DNA of 64,000 nt from Paenibacillus sp. BJ-4 (GTDB lineage Bacteria; Bacillota; Bacilli; Paenibacillales; Paenibacillaceae), in NCBI RefSeq assembly GCF_020404765.1, contig NZ_JAIVEM010000140.1, positions 1 to 64,000 on the forward strand. Direction: 5' to 3'. The notes beneath the pieces were generated by a model. It did no database searches. It saw only the letters and a list, made by a program, of their open reading frames with translations, and had not been told where the DNA came from. The position numbers and the translations under genes are program-made. Positions 1 to 9,235 of this stretch are shown in pieces; position 1 is the stretch's first letter, and each line of letters begins with the position of its first letter.

Positions 1-147
1 AAGAGCGATTAGCTCATGTTGAAACTGACGAGATAAAATATCTCATTGTTGATTTTGCGAACAAAATCATTACTCACTCGTTGTTCAGTTTTCAAAGATC
101 AAACACTTCATGTCTGCTTCAGGTTTCATCCCCTCAGCAACTTTTAT
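1..147 (-). other. 5' leader of an rRNA operon (16S lies beyond the left edge)
   Basis: Read on the minus strand, this segment carries a boxA-like antitermination element (TGATCTTTGAAAACT, within 81-102) of the kind found in Bacillus rRNA leaders and spacers, downstream of two strong promoters. No 16S sequence is reached before the window ends. In B. subtilis an rRNA operon (rrnO) lies directly downstream of gyrA in the same direction, so the synteny agrees. No protein-coding signal is credible here. Confidence 0.8.
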
Positions 148-266
148 AGTGTATCATGTTTCCTAGAGTTATGTCAACACTTTTTTTTCAAAAGTGTTTC
201 CACTCTTTTTCGACAACACTTGAAGCGACAAGAATTAATATACCATACTTTTAATATAATTTGCAA
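148..266 (-). promoter_or_regulatory. Tandem rRNA promoters P1 and P2
   Basis: Two sigma-A-type promoters read leftward. P1 has -35 TTGCAA (261-266) and -10 TATATT (237-242) with an 18-base spacer. P2 has -35 TTGACA (172-177) and -10 TACACT (148-153), also with an 18-base spacer. Tandem promoters upstream of a boxA are the usual arrangement for Bacillus-type rRNA operons. Confidence 0.75.
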
Positions 267-285
267 CCTTTTTTAAGAAAAAAAA

Positions 286-1374
286 TTAAGTCTCAATACA
301 CTCGATATAAAGCTCTCTTTGAAGCATCAAGTTAATAATTTCCCCATTTACTTGAACCAACGGACGAGTCGGCTGATCCCGATCAGCAAATATAATTTCC
401 CCTATACGATTATCATTAAGGCGTACTTTGGTCCCGTTGTTAAATTGGGTGAGCTTGTGAATAAAAACCTGTACTACACTTGGGTCCAGCTTACCAAACG
501 ATTCTGATTTGATTTGCTCCAGAACCAGATATGGTGATTGGGCAGATCGATACGTCTTCTCCAGCGTCATGGCATGAAATACATCAGCCACTCCGACAAT
601 TTTAGCGTAAATGTGGATTTGTTCCCCTTTGAGACGCAACGGATATCCGGTACCATCCACTTTTTCATGATGCTGAAGAGCAGCCAGGCGTACACCTTCG
701 TTAATGGCCTTCACATTTTTGAGCAGCTGATATCCTAGTGAAGTATGACGACGAATCTCTTCTTGCTCCTCCCCAGTTAATGCGGAAGGCTTGTAGAGGA
801 TGGCTGGGTCCATCTTGGCATTTCCAATATCATGAAGCAAACCGGCGAAGGCAACCTGCATCCAGTCCTTTTGAGGCAAACCAATCCACTGCGCAATGGA
901 ATATGAAGTAAGTGAGGTCAAAACAGCATTGTGAAAAATATAATCAACTTCGATCATGGGTCGCGGAATGAATGTCATTACGTTATAGCGCTGTATGTGC
1001 ACCAGTAAGGACTCCAGCTGTCCTCGCAGCTCAAATATAGATAGATTAGAGACGAGTACGGATTGGAATGCACTCTTAACAAGCATCACCATTTTGTCAT
1101 ACTCATCCTGGAATTGTGCAAACTCATCTCGCTCATCTAATAAGAGTGCTTGTGATTCAGCTGTTGCAGATTGAACAGTAGCATGTTCGCCAACGGCAGT
1201 CGTATTATCATCCGCTCCTACCTCTACTTGCTGGATCAGGAACGCCTGTAAAATCTCCAAGTCACGGGGCAGTAGAATGCGCCCTTTCGGCAACAGTAAG
1301 CTGCCCATTTCAGTAAATACATCGCTTTGTAATCTAAGTCCTGCTTTTAATTCGGATACGGGTACAGTTGTCAT
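286..1374 (-). CDS. HD-GYP domain protein (putative cyclic-di-GMP phosphodiesterase)
   Basis: Protein of about 362 aa. The C-terminal half holds an HD-GYP domain: LLHDIG (HD near residues 181-182), a downstream HHE motif (about 235-237) and DGTGYP. Families with this set hydrolyse cyclic di-GMP using a metal centre. The Lys of the usual HDIGK is displaced (HDIGNAK). The N-terminal third is not assignable and no membrane segment is visible. I chose the ATG at 1374 because AGAGAGG sits at good spacing; an upstream GTG at 1395 is possible. The gene lies between gyrA and the rRNA operon, on the same strand as both, behind the gyrA terminator. Substrate is inferred from the family. Confidence 0.8.
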   Translation of the reverse strand: MTTVPVSELKAGLRLQSDVFTEMGSLLLPKGRILLPRDLEILQAFLIQQVEVGADDNTTAVGEHATVQSATAESQALLLDERDEFAQFQDEYDKMVMLVKSAFQSVLVSNLSIFELRGQLESLLVHIQRYNVMTFIPRPMIEVDYIFHNAVLTSLTSYSIAQWIGLPQKDWMQVAFAGLLHDIGNAKMDPAILYKPSALTGEEQEEIRRHTSLGYQLLKNVKAINEGVRLAALQHHEKVDGTGYPLRLKGEQIHIYAKIVGVADVFHAMTLEKTYRSAQSPYLVLEQIKSESFGKLDPSVVQVFIHKLTQFNNGTKVRLNDNRIGEIIFADRDQPTRPLVQVNGEIINLMLQRELYIECIET

Positions 1375-1509
1375 GGTCAACCTCTCTGTTCTCACAACAG
1401 CTGCTCCAGCTGCCAGTTTATGATGTCATTATATTACTTGGAAATGATCCTGTACATTCATTTTATGCCATTTAAAGTTTTATCCGTCTGAATTCATTGG
1501 TCCGAAAAA

Positions 1510-1547
1510 GAAAAAGACTCCCTGACCAAAATAGTCAAAGAGTCTTC
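1510..1547 (-). terminator. Rho-independent terminator of gyrA
   Basis: On the minus strand an interrupted stem (AAGACTC paired with GAGTCTT, plus inner GAC/GTC) is followed by a T-rich tract, just after the gyrA stop. Confidence 0.7.
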
Positions 1548-1596
1548 CCCATCATTTAAAAAATCAAGCAACCACTTGTGTAGTATGGATGGCTTC

Positions 1597-4161
1597 TTAT
1601 TCGTTCTCAGAAGGCTCTGAATCACTGCCTTCTGTATCTTCTGTGTCCATATCAAGAACAGGTTCAGCACCTGATGGAGATGCACCTTCGCTGGCTTCCC
1701 CGTCCTCTAATAGCTCTTCAAGCAGTTCATCCTGCTCCTCATTCTTGTTCGCACGACATACAGTAGCGACCGAATCATCCTCGCGGATGTTAATCAACCT
1801 TACCCCTTGTGTGTTGCGGCCCATCGTGGAGATTTCGTCCATACTGGTCCGAATCAGGGTACCACTGGCTGTAATGATCATCAGATCCTCTTCGGTTTTT
1901 ACAACTTTGAGGCCGACAACCGGACCATTTTTATCCGTAACATTGATCGTCTTAATTCCCTTACCTCCGCGGCTTTGGATACGATAATCCGCTACAGGGG
2001 TACGTTTGCCGTAGCCTTTGGCCGTTACAATCAGGATATCCAGGTCGGTATCTACAACATCCATACCTATTACAGCATCACTCTCATCGAGACTGATTCC
2101 TTTAACCCCGGTAGCACTACGGCCCATAGACCGTACATCGCTCTCATGGAAACGAATAGACATCCCTTCTGCCGTACCGATGATCATTTCCTGCTGTCCG
2201 TCCGTCAGTTTTACTTCGATCAGGGCATCATCTTCACGCAAGTTAATGGCAATCAAGCCACCTTTGCGAATATTAGCATAGTCGTCGAGCGGCGTCTTCT
2301 TGATAATCCCTTGTTGGGTCGCAAAGAACAGATAACTATCCTCAACGAATTCCTCAATTGGGATAACCGCATTGATCGACTCGCCCTGTTCAATCTGAAT
2401 CAGATTAATAATCGGTGTTCCCCGGGCTGTCCGACTGAGATCAGGAATCTCATAAGCCTTAATCCGATAAACCTTGCCCTTATCGGTGAAGAATAACAAG
2501 TGGTGATGTGAATTCGTAATAAACAGATGCTCTACAAAATCCTCGTCCTTGGTATCCATACCCACCACACCACGACCACCGCGTTTTTGACTGCGATAGG
2601 TAGTAACGGGAAGGCGTTTAATATATCCGGTATGGGTTACAGTAATAATAACATCTTCACGAGGAATAAGATCCTCATCCAAAATGCTCTCTTCACCTAC
2701 TGTAATTTCAGTACGACGCTCATCAGCAAAACGGTCTTTAAGCTCATTCAGCTCTTCGCTAATGATGTTAAGCACCAAATGCTCGTTGGCTAAAATTTCG
2801 CGATATTCGGCAATCTTTTGTATTAACTCGTTATATTCATTCTCGATCTTCTCACGTTCCAAACCGGTTAAGCGTTGCAGACGCATATCGAGAATAGCCT
2901 GGGCCTGCTCGAGAGTGAGTGAGAAACGCTCAATCAGTCCTTCACGAGCTGCATCTGCAGTTTGAGAGGAACGGATCAAGGCAATAACTTCGTCCAGATG
3001 GTCAAGAGCAATCCGCAAGCCTTCCAAAATGTGTGCTCTAGCTTCGGCTTTTTTCAGGTCGAATTCTGTCCGACGACGAATAACTTCAACCTGATGTTTA
3101 AGATAATAATACAAGACATCTTTCAGATTCAAAATCTTCGGCTCGTTGTTTACAATGGCAAGCATATTAATACCAAAATTGGACTGCATGGCCGTATGTT
3201 TAAACAAATTATTCAGAACAACGTTCGGGTTCACATCCCTACGCAATTCAATAACAATACGCATACCTGTACGGTCCGACTCATCCCGAAGATCCGTAAT
3301 GCCCTCAATACGCTTGTCACGAACCAATTCAGCAATCTTCTCGACCAGACGAGCCTTATTCACTTGGTAAGGCAGTTCATGCACGATAATCCGTGCTTTA
3401 TTGCCAATTTCCTCAATGGTGGTCTTTGCACGCATGGTCACAGATCCGCGGCCCGTTTGGTACGCCTGACGAATGCCCGAGCGTCCTAAGATATAGCCTG
3501 CTGTCGGAAAATCCGGCCCTTGAATATAATCCATAAGTTCCATCGGTGTAATGTCAGGGTTTTCGATCATTGCTTGTACACCGTTGATAACCTCTCCCAA
3601 GTTATGCGGAGGAATATTGGTAGCCATTCCGACTGCAATCCCGCCGACACCGTTGACCAGCAAGTTAGGATAACGTGCAGGCAACACGACGGGCTCACTT
3701 TCTTCACCGTCGTAGTTCGGCATGAAATCAACGGTCTCTTTGTTCAAATCTCGCAGCATTTCCATTGCAATCTTCGATAATCGTGCTTCGGTGTAACGCA
3801 TCGCAGCCGCCATATCTCCATCAACGGAGCCAAAGTTGCCGTGTCCGTCCACCAGCATATAACGCAAGGAAAAATCCTGCGCCATCCGCACCATCGTATC
3901 GTATACAGCCGTATCACCATGAGGATGATATTTACCGATAACTTCGCCAACGATTCTTGCCGATTTTTTGTAAGGTTTGTCTGGCGACATGCCCAGCTCG
4001 GACATCGCGTACAAAATACGACGGTGTACCGGCTTTAGTCCGTCCCGCACATCAGGCAAGGCACGGCTAACAATAATACTCATGGCATAATCCATAAAGG
4101 ATTCGCGCATTTCCACTCCGATATCCCTGTTAATGATCTGCGGGTTATTTTGATCGGCCAT
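1597..4161 (-). CDS. gyrA: DNA gyrase subunit A
   Basis: Breakage-reunion subunit of the A2B2 gyrase that introduces negative supercoils. The 854-aa protein has the N-terminal winged-helix/tower region with catalytic Tyr123 (AMRYTEARL) and six C-terminal beta-pinwheel repeats, including the GyrA-box-like QRRGGRG/QKRGGRG blades. It ends in a long acidic tail rich in Glu, Asp and Ser. The quinolone-resistance region reads HPHGDTAVYD, so residue 84 is Thr where E. coli and B. subtilis have Ser; Asp88 is present. The start has a strong AAGGAGG. Unlike B. subtilis, gyrA is separated from gyrB by an opposing gene and has its own promoter. Confidence 0.98.
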   Translation of the reverse strand: MADQNNPQIINRDIGVEMRESFMDYAMSIIVSRALPDVRDGLKPVHRRILYAMSELGMSPDKPYKKSARIVGEVIGKYHPHGDTAVYDTMVRMAQDFSLRYMLVDGHGNFGSVDGDMAAAMRYTEARLSKIAMEMLRDLNKETVDFMPNYDGEESEPVVLPARYPNLLVNGVGGIAVGMATNIPPHNLGEVINGVQAMIENPDITPMELMDYIQGPDFPTAGYILGRSGIRQAYQTGRGSVTMRAKTTIEEIGNKARIIVHELPYQVNKARLVEKIAELVRDKRIEGITDLRDESDRTGMRIVIELRRDVNPNVVLNNLFKHTAMQSNFGINMLAIVNNEPKILNLKDVLYYYLKHQVEVIRRRTEFDLKKAEARAHILEGLRIALDHLDEVIALIRSSQTADAAREGLIERFSLTLEQAQAILDMRLQRLTGLEREKIENEYNELIQKIAEYREILANEHLVLNIISEELNELKDRFADERRTEITVGEESILDEDLIPREDVIITVTHTGYIKRLPVTTYRSQKRGGRGVVGMDTKDEDFVEHLFITNSHHHLLFFTDKGKVYRIKAYEIPDLSRTARGTPIINLIQIEQGESINAVIPIEEFVEDSYLFFATQQGIIKKTPLDDYANIRKGGLIAINLREDDALIEVKLTDGQQEMIIGTAEGMSIRFHESDVRSMGRSATGVKGISLDESDAVIGMDVVDTDLDILIVTAKGYGKRTPVADYRIQSRGGKGIKTINVTDKNGPVVGLKVVKTEEDLMIITASGTLIRTSMDEISTMGRNTQGVRLINIREDDSVATVCRANKNEEQDELLEELLEDGEASEGASPSGAEPVLDMDTEDTEGSDSEPSENE

Positions 4162-4277
4162 GCTGGTCCTCCTTCTCGTCCTTCAATACATTGCTCTCTA
4201 TGTGAAAAGCCTAATAAGACAATGCCTATATACTCTGCTCTCTGTGCAGGATTTTGGCTGAAACCCTCATCTGTATA

Positions 4278-4306
4278 ATTATATTACTTTCACAAAAAGA
4301 GCACAA
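4278..4306 (-). promoter_or_regulatory. gyrA promoter
   Basis: Minus-strand -35 TTGTGC (4301-4306), a 17-base spacer and a consensus -10 TATAAT (4278-4283), about 115 bases upstream of the gyrA start. Confidence 0.6.
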
Positions 4307-4572
4307 TTAAACGCCTCTATCCTCTTTACAGCGTAAATCCCTCGTCTGCCCCTTCTTCCAGAAGCAGATAGCTAACCCCCACACCACTAACAAGCCCTGA
4401 TTATAACAAATTCCCCTGAGCTGGGGATTAGCCCCCACACTAAGGGCCTTTTCCACATACAATACGTATACGGTCAGGGCTAATATAGCAAGATTCCGAA
4501 AAACGCCGTATTTCTCTATTATATCATTGTTTTCCGCGCTTGTCCTTTAGTTTCCCTTGTTTTGTTAAAGTG

Positions 4573-4601
4573 TTGTCAATTCCATGTATGTGACTCATAT
4601 T
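4573..4601 (+). promoter_or_regulatory. Candidate promoter of the YheC/D-like gene
   Basis: TTGTCA (4573-4578), a 17-base spacer and CATATT (4596-4601), 24 bases before the TTG start. It is a plausible sigma-A promoter. A sporulation sigma factor is also possible given the product, but I cannot recognise its elements. Confidence 0.4.
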
Positions 4602-4625
4602 ACGAAAAGAAAGGGATGAGAATAC

Positions 4626-5453
4626 TTGTCTATTCAGCGAGTAGCCAGTAAGTGGACCAAAACAAATGCCATTCTCCCCAATCCGACGTTGGCCGCTTAT
4701 ATACCGGAGACACGTTTGTACACATTCGAGCACTTGAACGAAATGTTAGCGGTGTATGGAACTGTCTATATTAAGCCGGATAACGGTACTTATGGAAAGG
4801 GGGTTATGCGCGCAGAAAAACTAACAGAGCCGCTTCCGCCGACAGAAGAAGGAATCATCGGGGAAAGAACCTGGTATGTCCTACGTTATGAAGTAGATAC
4901 CCTTACTTTTGAAAGTCTGGAGGATCTGCACAAGGTGGTTTCTGCCCGTATACGGAAGCGTCCATATCTGATCCAACGCGGGATTCCCCTTCTTCAGCAT
5001 GAAGGACGTCCCTTTGATCTGCGGGTATTAACCCAGATGAACTTGAGACACCAGTGGGAAACAACGCTTATTATAGGACGTGTAGCTGCTCCTGACAAAG
5101 TCGTCACCAATCACCACAGCGGTGGCACAGCACGCTTTTTCAATGAACTTGTAGCACCCTATCTGGATGTAAAGGAAGCAGTTCGTCTCGAGCAAAAATT
5201 ATCGAAAATGGGCGAACGAGTAGCCTGGCAGCTGCAAAAAAGATACCCTCGGCTAAAGGAAATTGGATTGGATGTGGGACTGGATCAGCAGATCTATCCG
5301 TGGATTTTGGAGGTTAATACGAGACCAGCCATTAAAGTCTTTTCTTTCCTTCCAAACAAAAGCCTTTATCATAAAATATTCAGATATGCTGTAGGCTACG
5401 GCCGTTATTCATCATCCACGGGCAAGCCTGCACGCTCTAAGAGAAAGGCCTAG
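4626..5453 (+). CDS. YheC/YheD-family ATP-grasp protein (spore coat-associated)
   Basis: The 275-aa protein matches the YheC/YheD ATP-grasp family, whose B. subtilis members are endospore coat-associated. Visible features are VYIKPDNGTYGKGV (ATP-binding Lys and glycine loop, about residues 47-60), YLIQRGIPL, a FDLRVL strand, the basic VTNHHSGG segment and the ILEVNTRPA metal-binding Glu/Asn near the C terminus. The start is TTG, with a GGATGAG ribosome site 8-10 bases upstream. The ligation substrate is unknown. It sits alone and antiparallel between gyrB and gyrA, a pair that is contiguous in B. subtilis. Confidence 0.8.
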   Translation: MSIQRVASKWTKTNAILPNPTLAAYIPETRLYTFEHLNEMLAVYGTVYIKPDNGTYGKGVMRAEKLTEPLPPTEEGIIGERTWYVLRYEVDTLTFESLEDLHKVVSARIRKRPYLIQRGIPLLQHEGRPFDLRVLTQMNLRHQWETTLIIGRVAAPDKVVTNHHSGGTARFFNELVAPYLDVKEAVRLEQKLSKMGERVAWQLQKRYPRLKEIGLDVGLDQQIYPWILEVNTRPAIKVFSFLPNKSLYHKIFRYAVGYGRYSSSTGKPARSKRKA

Positions 5454-5504
5454 AGCATTGGCGTTAAGTATTCAAATTCACCCAGGCTGGTTAATAAACA
5501 GGAA

Positions 5505-5529
5505 AAGGGACGCCGTTTGGGCGCCCCTT
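5505..5529. terminator. Shared terminator between gyrB and the ATP-grasp gene
   Basis: A GC-rich stem-loop with ten potential pairs, one mismatch and a GTTTG loop lies between the two convergent stops. The minus-strand side is followed by TTTTCC, so it suits gyrB best. Confidence 0.6.
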
Positions 5530-5590
5530 GGTGTTGAACTCAAATCATAACAAGCAAATAGTACATTGGCTTAGATGAGAATATCACACA

Positions 5591-7501
5591 TTAAAAATCG
5601 AGATTTTTCACATACTTAGCATGTTCTTGGATAAAGTCGCGGCGGGGTTCTACATTATCTCCCATTAGGGTGTTGAACAGTGTATCTGCCAGCATCGCGT
5701 CATTAATGGTTACCTGTAGCATGGTACGGCTCTCAGGGTCCATTGTAGTTTCCCATAGCTGTGTCGCGTTCATCTCGCCCAAACCTTTATAGCGCTGTAC
5801 ATTGTACTTCGCATTTTCTCCAAATTCCCTGATGATCTCATCGCGTTCCGCCTCGGAGTTCGCATACCGTACAACTTTGTTACGCTCTACCTTGAATAGT
5901 GGTGGCTGAGCGATATAAATATAGCCTGCATCAATGATTTTGCGCATATACCGGTAGAAGAACGTCAGCAGCAGCGTGCGAATGTGAGCACCATCGACAT
6001 CGGCATCCGTCATGATAATGACTTTGTGGTAACGCGCTTTGGCAATATCAAAATCGTCTCCGATCCCTGTACCCATTGCAGTTACCATCGAGCGGATTTC
6101 ATCACTGGACAAAATACGATCCAGGCGCGCTTTCTCCACGTTCAGGATTTTACCGCGAATCGGCAAAATAGCCTGAAAGTGACGATCACGGCCCTGTTTG
6201 GCCGATCCGCCCGCTGAATCACCTTCGACGATGTACAGCTCACTAATCGAAGCATCCTTGGAGGAGCAGTCCGCTAGCTTGCCGGGAAGAGAGCTGATTT
6301 CCAGCGCACTTTTACGGCGCGTCAGTTCCCGTGCTTTGCGGGCTGCTTCACGGGCACGGGCTGCTTGTAGGGATTTATCAACTACGCGGCGAGAAACAGA
6401 TGGATTTTCCTCCAGAAACTCCTGAAGTTTCTCAGCGAACAGGGATTCGACAATCCCTCGTACCTCACTGTTACCGAGCTTTGTTTTGGTCTGACCCTCA
6501 AATTGCGGTTCCGGGATTTTGACGGAGATAATCGCCGTCAGCCCTTCACGCACATCATCACCGGTCAGGTTGGCATTGCTATCCTTAATCATGCCGTTTT
6601 TGCGTGCATAATCGTTAATAATCCGGGTTAATGCACTCTTGAAGCCAGATTCATGTGTTCCGCCCTCATGCGTGTTGATATTGTTGGCGAAAGAATAAAT
6701 ATTCTCGGTATAGCTGTCGTTATATTGCAGCGCAACTTCGACCTGAATCATATCGCGTGAGCCTTCGACATAAATCGGCTGCTCATGAAGTGCTTCTCTT
6801 TGTTGATTCAAAAATTGTACGTATTCACTGATTCCGCCCTCGTAGTGGAATGTATCACTGGCACCTGTCCGCTCATCAGTCAGGCTGATCGCAATTCCTT
6901 TGTTCAGAAAAGCCAGCTCACGAATCCGCGTTTGAAGCGTATCATAGTCATATACGGTTGTTTCTGTGAAAATTTGCTCGTCGGGGTAAAATGTCGTTTG
7001 GGTCCCCGTCTCGTCTGTGTCACCGATAACTCTCACATCATACTGCGGCGCACCACGATGATATTCCTGTTCATACACATGTCCGTCCCGTTTGACACGA
7101 ACGACCATTTTGCTGGAGAGAGCGTTCACTACGGATACACCAACCCCGTGCAGACCACCGGAGACCTTGTACCCTCCGCCTCCGAATTTACCACCTGCAT
7201 GAAGTACAGTCATAACGACTTCCAGCGCTGATTTTTTCATTTTGGCGTGCTCACTTACTGGAATACCGCGACCGTTGTCTGTAACGGTGACGCTATTATC
7301 CTCGTGAACGACAACTTGGATGCTGTCACAATAACCCGCCAGCGCTTCGTCAATGCTGTTGTCCACAACTTCCCAGACCAAATGATGGAGACCTTTGGCA
7401 CTCGTGGAGCCAATATACATCCCGGGACGTTTCCGAACCGCTTCCAGGCCCTCTAGGACCTGAATCTCGCCCGCATCATAAGACGGTTGATTCATAGACA
7501 T
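5591..7501 (-). CDS. gyrB: DNA gyrase subunit B
   Basis: ATPase subunit of gyrase, about 636 aa and full length for the Bacillus type. The GHKL ATPase domain shows the start motif VLEGLEAVRKRPGMYIG, DNSIDEA with the catalytic Glu, and DNGRGIP and GGLHGVG loops. The TOPRIM domain shows YIVEGDSAGG and MTDADVDGAHIRTLLL. The C terminus has QRYKGLGEMN. I chose the ATG at 7501, after AGGTG at about six bases, over the GTG at 7510, which would overlap the ribosome site. It follows remB by 31 bases, so it is probably in the recF-remB-gyrB transcript. Confidence 0.98.
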   Translation of the reverse strand: MSMNQPSYDAGEIQVLEGLEAVRKRPGMYIGSTSAKGLHHLVWEVVDNSIDEALAGYCDSIQVVVHEDNSVTVTDNGRGIPVSEHAKMKKSALEVVMTVLHAGGKFGGGGYKVSGGLHGVGVSVVNALSSKMVVRVKRDGHVYEQEYHRGAPQYDVRVIGDTDETGTQTTFYPDEQIFTETTVYDYDTLQTRIRELAFLNKGIAISLTDERTGASDTFHYEGGISEYVQFLNQQREALHEQPIYVEGSRDMIQVEVALQYNDSYTENIYSFANNINTHEGGTHESGFKSALTRIINDYARKNGMIKDSNANLTGDDVREGLTAIISVKIPEPQFEGQTKTKLGNSEVRGIVESLFAEKLQEFLEENPSVSRRVVDKSLQAARAREAARKARELTRRKSALEISSLPGKLADCSSKDASISELYIVEGDSAGGSAKQGRDRHFQAILPIRGKILNVEKARLDRILSSDEIRSMVTAMGTGIGDDFDIAKARYHKVIIMTDADVDGAHIRTLLLTFFYRYMRKIIDAGYIYIAQPPLFKVERNKVVRYANSEAERDEIIREFGENAKYNVQRYKGLGEMNATQLWETTMDPESRTMLQVTINDAMLADTLFNTLMGDNVEPRRDFIQEHAKYVKNLDF

Positions 7502-7532
7502 GCCTTTCACCTACTTCTATAGATTTCTATGG

Positions 7533-7784
7533 TTAAGCATTGGCAACAAATTGGTTTGCCCGCTTTTTGAGTGTTGTTGAGGAGATGGGGGAATAATACA
7601 CCGTATTCTGAGTCACTACAATGGACTTGGCTTCCTCTTCGCCAATCATCTCGACATGCTTTTGCTGCTGGGCGTGGTTCACGTATTGCTTGGAGATTTT
7701 GGAGGATTTTTCAATCGAGATATCGAAAATAGCCACAAGCTCTGACGAGCGGATGATTTTTTCGCCACCCAGATGAATATACAT
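7533..7784 (-). CDS. remB: Extracellular matrix regulator RemB (YaaB)
   Basis: An 83-aa protein of the DUF370/RemB family, starting MYIHLGGEK. In B. subtilis RemA and RemB activate biofilm matrix operons, RemA by direct DNA binding. The N-terminal LGGEKIIRSSELVAIFDI core is clear and a more variable tail follows. AAGGAG lies at good spacing. It sits 16 bases after recF and before gyrB, its usual place in Bacillales, which strongly supports the call. Confidence 0.9.
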   Translation of the reverse strand: MYIHLGGEKIIRSSELVAIFDISIEKSSKISKQYVNHAQQQKHVEMIGEEEAKSIVVTQNTVYYSPISSTTLKKRANQFVANA

Positions 7785-7800
7785 ATCGGTTACTCACTCC

Positions 7801-8916
7801 TTAGTATTCCACATGCCCGTCGTGGACGTGATAAATATTCGCATCCTTGAGTCGTTCTGCGTTCAAACTCTCAATCCCGGTTGCGGTGATAAAGGTCTGT
7901 ACCTTGCTCTGGAATGTTTCGATCAGCTGAGTCTGACGATAGGGATCTAGCTCAGACAAAACATCATCCAGTAGCAGGACTGGATATTCACCGATTTCCT
8001 CATGGATTAATTCAATTTCGGCCAGCTTCAAGGACAGGGCCGTCGTCCGCTGCTGCCCCTGAGAGCCATACGTATGCACTTCTCTGCCATTAATGGCAAA
8101 GGCCAAATCATCACGATGGGGTCCCGCCAAAGTCATGCCACGGCGGATTTCCTGTTCCCTCATTTGGGATAACTTTATCATAAATCGCTCCAATAAGACA
8201 GCTTCATCTTCTTCCTCTGGTTCGCTGAAGGAGGGAACATAGGTTAATTTTAGCTCTTCAGTCCCCCCCGCGATCCCTTCATGAATGGCCTGAGCCCACC
8301 TTTGCAGCTTTGTTATAAATTGTTTCCGCTTTTTAACAATTTTAACACCATGCTCAACAAGTTGCTCGTTCCATACCTCCAGCATCAGCTGCACCGAGGC
8401 CATATCTTTCCCCCAAGCCTGCTTAAGCAGGTTGTTCCGCTGAACCAGCACCTTTTGATATTGCTGCAAATGATACAGATAGCCCGGCGCTACCTGTCCA
8501 ATTTCCATGTCAAGAAACCGGCGGCGAACCCCCGGTGTTCCTTTGACGATTTCCAGATCCTCGGGCGCAAACATGACCACGTTTAACGAACCGATAAAAT
8601 CACTCAGCTTTCGCTGCTCCAATCCATTGATCTTCGCTTTTTTGCCTTGTGTGGATAACGACAGATCCAGTCTGATTTTCCCGTATTTTTTATCCACATC
8701 TGCAGCCAGATGAGTAGAAGCAGCCCCAAAAGAGATTAACTCCTTATCGCGCGACGTTCGGTGACTTTTGGTCAAAGCCAGCACAAAAATCGCCTCTACG
8801 AGGTTCGTTTTGCCCTGGGCATTCTGTCCAATCAGCAAATTAACGGGCCCAAATTCATTCAGCTCCAGCTGTTCATAGTTCCGGTACTGCTGCAAAGCAA
8901 TGTTGTTCACAAACAC
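7801..8916 (-). CDS. recF: DNA replication and repair protein RecF
   Basis: SMC-like ATPase that helps load RecA at single-strand gaps through RecOR. The 371-aa protein has Walker A GQNAQGKTN (about residues 30-38), the KSHRTS segment, an ABC-type signature region (GSQGQQRTTALSLKLAE) and Walker B LLLDDVLSELD. The start is GTG. The length is normal. It lies in the conserved dnaN-rlbA-recF-remB-gyrB string. Confidence 0.97.
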   Translation of the reverse strand: MFVNNIALQQYRNYEQLELNEFGPVNLLIGQNAQGKTNLVEAIFVLALTKSHRTSRDKELISFGAASTHLAADVDKKYGKIRLDLSLSTQGKKAKINGLEQRKLSDFIGSLNVVMFAPEDLEIVKGTPGVRRRFLDMEIGQVAPGYLYHLQQYQKVLVQRNNLLKQAWGKDMASVQLMLEVWNEQLVEHGVKIVKKRKQFITKLQRWAQAIHEGIAGGTEELKLTYVPSFSEPEEEDEAVLLERFMIKLSQMREQEIRRGMTLAGPHRDDLAFAINGREVHTYGSQGQQRTTALSLKLAEIELIHEEIGEYPVLLLDDVLSELDPYRQTQLIETFQSKVQTFITATGIESLNAERLKDANIYHVHDGHVEY

Positions 8917-8970
8917 ATAGGGTCCCCCTTGCTACTCCGTACCTAAAAGGAGTCCTTGCCGACTAGGCGA

Positions 8971-9189
8971 TTATGCTCCTGCCGTAACCTCGAAACTTCC
9001 GTTGTCCTCTACTTCTACAGTATCGCCAGGGTACAGCTTTCTTCCCCGTCGTTCTTCCGGCTCACCGTTAACGCGAACTTGTCCCTCCTGTAAGAGGGCT
9101 TTGGCCATTCCACCTGTAGATACACAGTCAGCCAGTTTTAAAAATTGATCGAGCTTAATGTACTCGGTCTGTATCGATATCCGTTTCAA
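8971..9189 (-). CDS. rlbA: S4-domain RNA-binding protein YaaA/RlbA
   Basis: A small 72-aa S4-domain protein (KLDQFLKLADCVSTGGMAK, then VRVNGEPEERRGRKLYPGD), a basic RNA-binding fold. B. subtilis YaaA (RlbA), in the same position, is implicated in 50S ribosome assembly. The start is TTG with AAAGGATG upstream. It lies 46 bases after dnaN and 54 before recF. Confidence 0.9.
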   Translation of the reverse strand: MKRISIQTEYIKLDQFLKLADCVSTGGMAKALLQEGQVRVNGEPEERRGRKLYPGDTVEVEDNGSFEVTAGA

Positions 9190-9235
9190 GGCTTGTTCAT
9201 CCTTTCGCTTGTTCTCGGGTGGATAACACTAAATG

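Larger units (their letters stand above)
4162..4625. other. Intergenic region between divergent gyrA and ATP-grasp gene
   Basis: This non-coding stretch of 464 bases holds a leftward promoter for gyrA and a rightward promoter for the ATP-grasp gene, listed separately. I see no RNA gene or convincing riboswitch in the rest. Confidence 0.6.

Noticed and set aside
1807..2496. 229-codon plus-strand open frame
   Set aside because: It lies wholly inside gyrA on the opposite strand, lacks a ribosome site and has no protein-like pattern.
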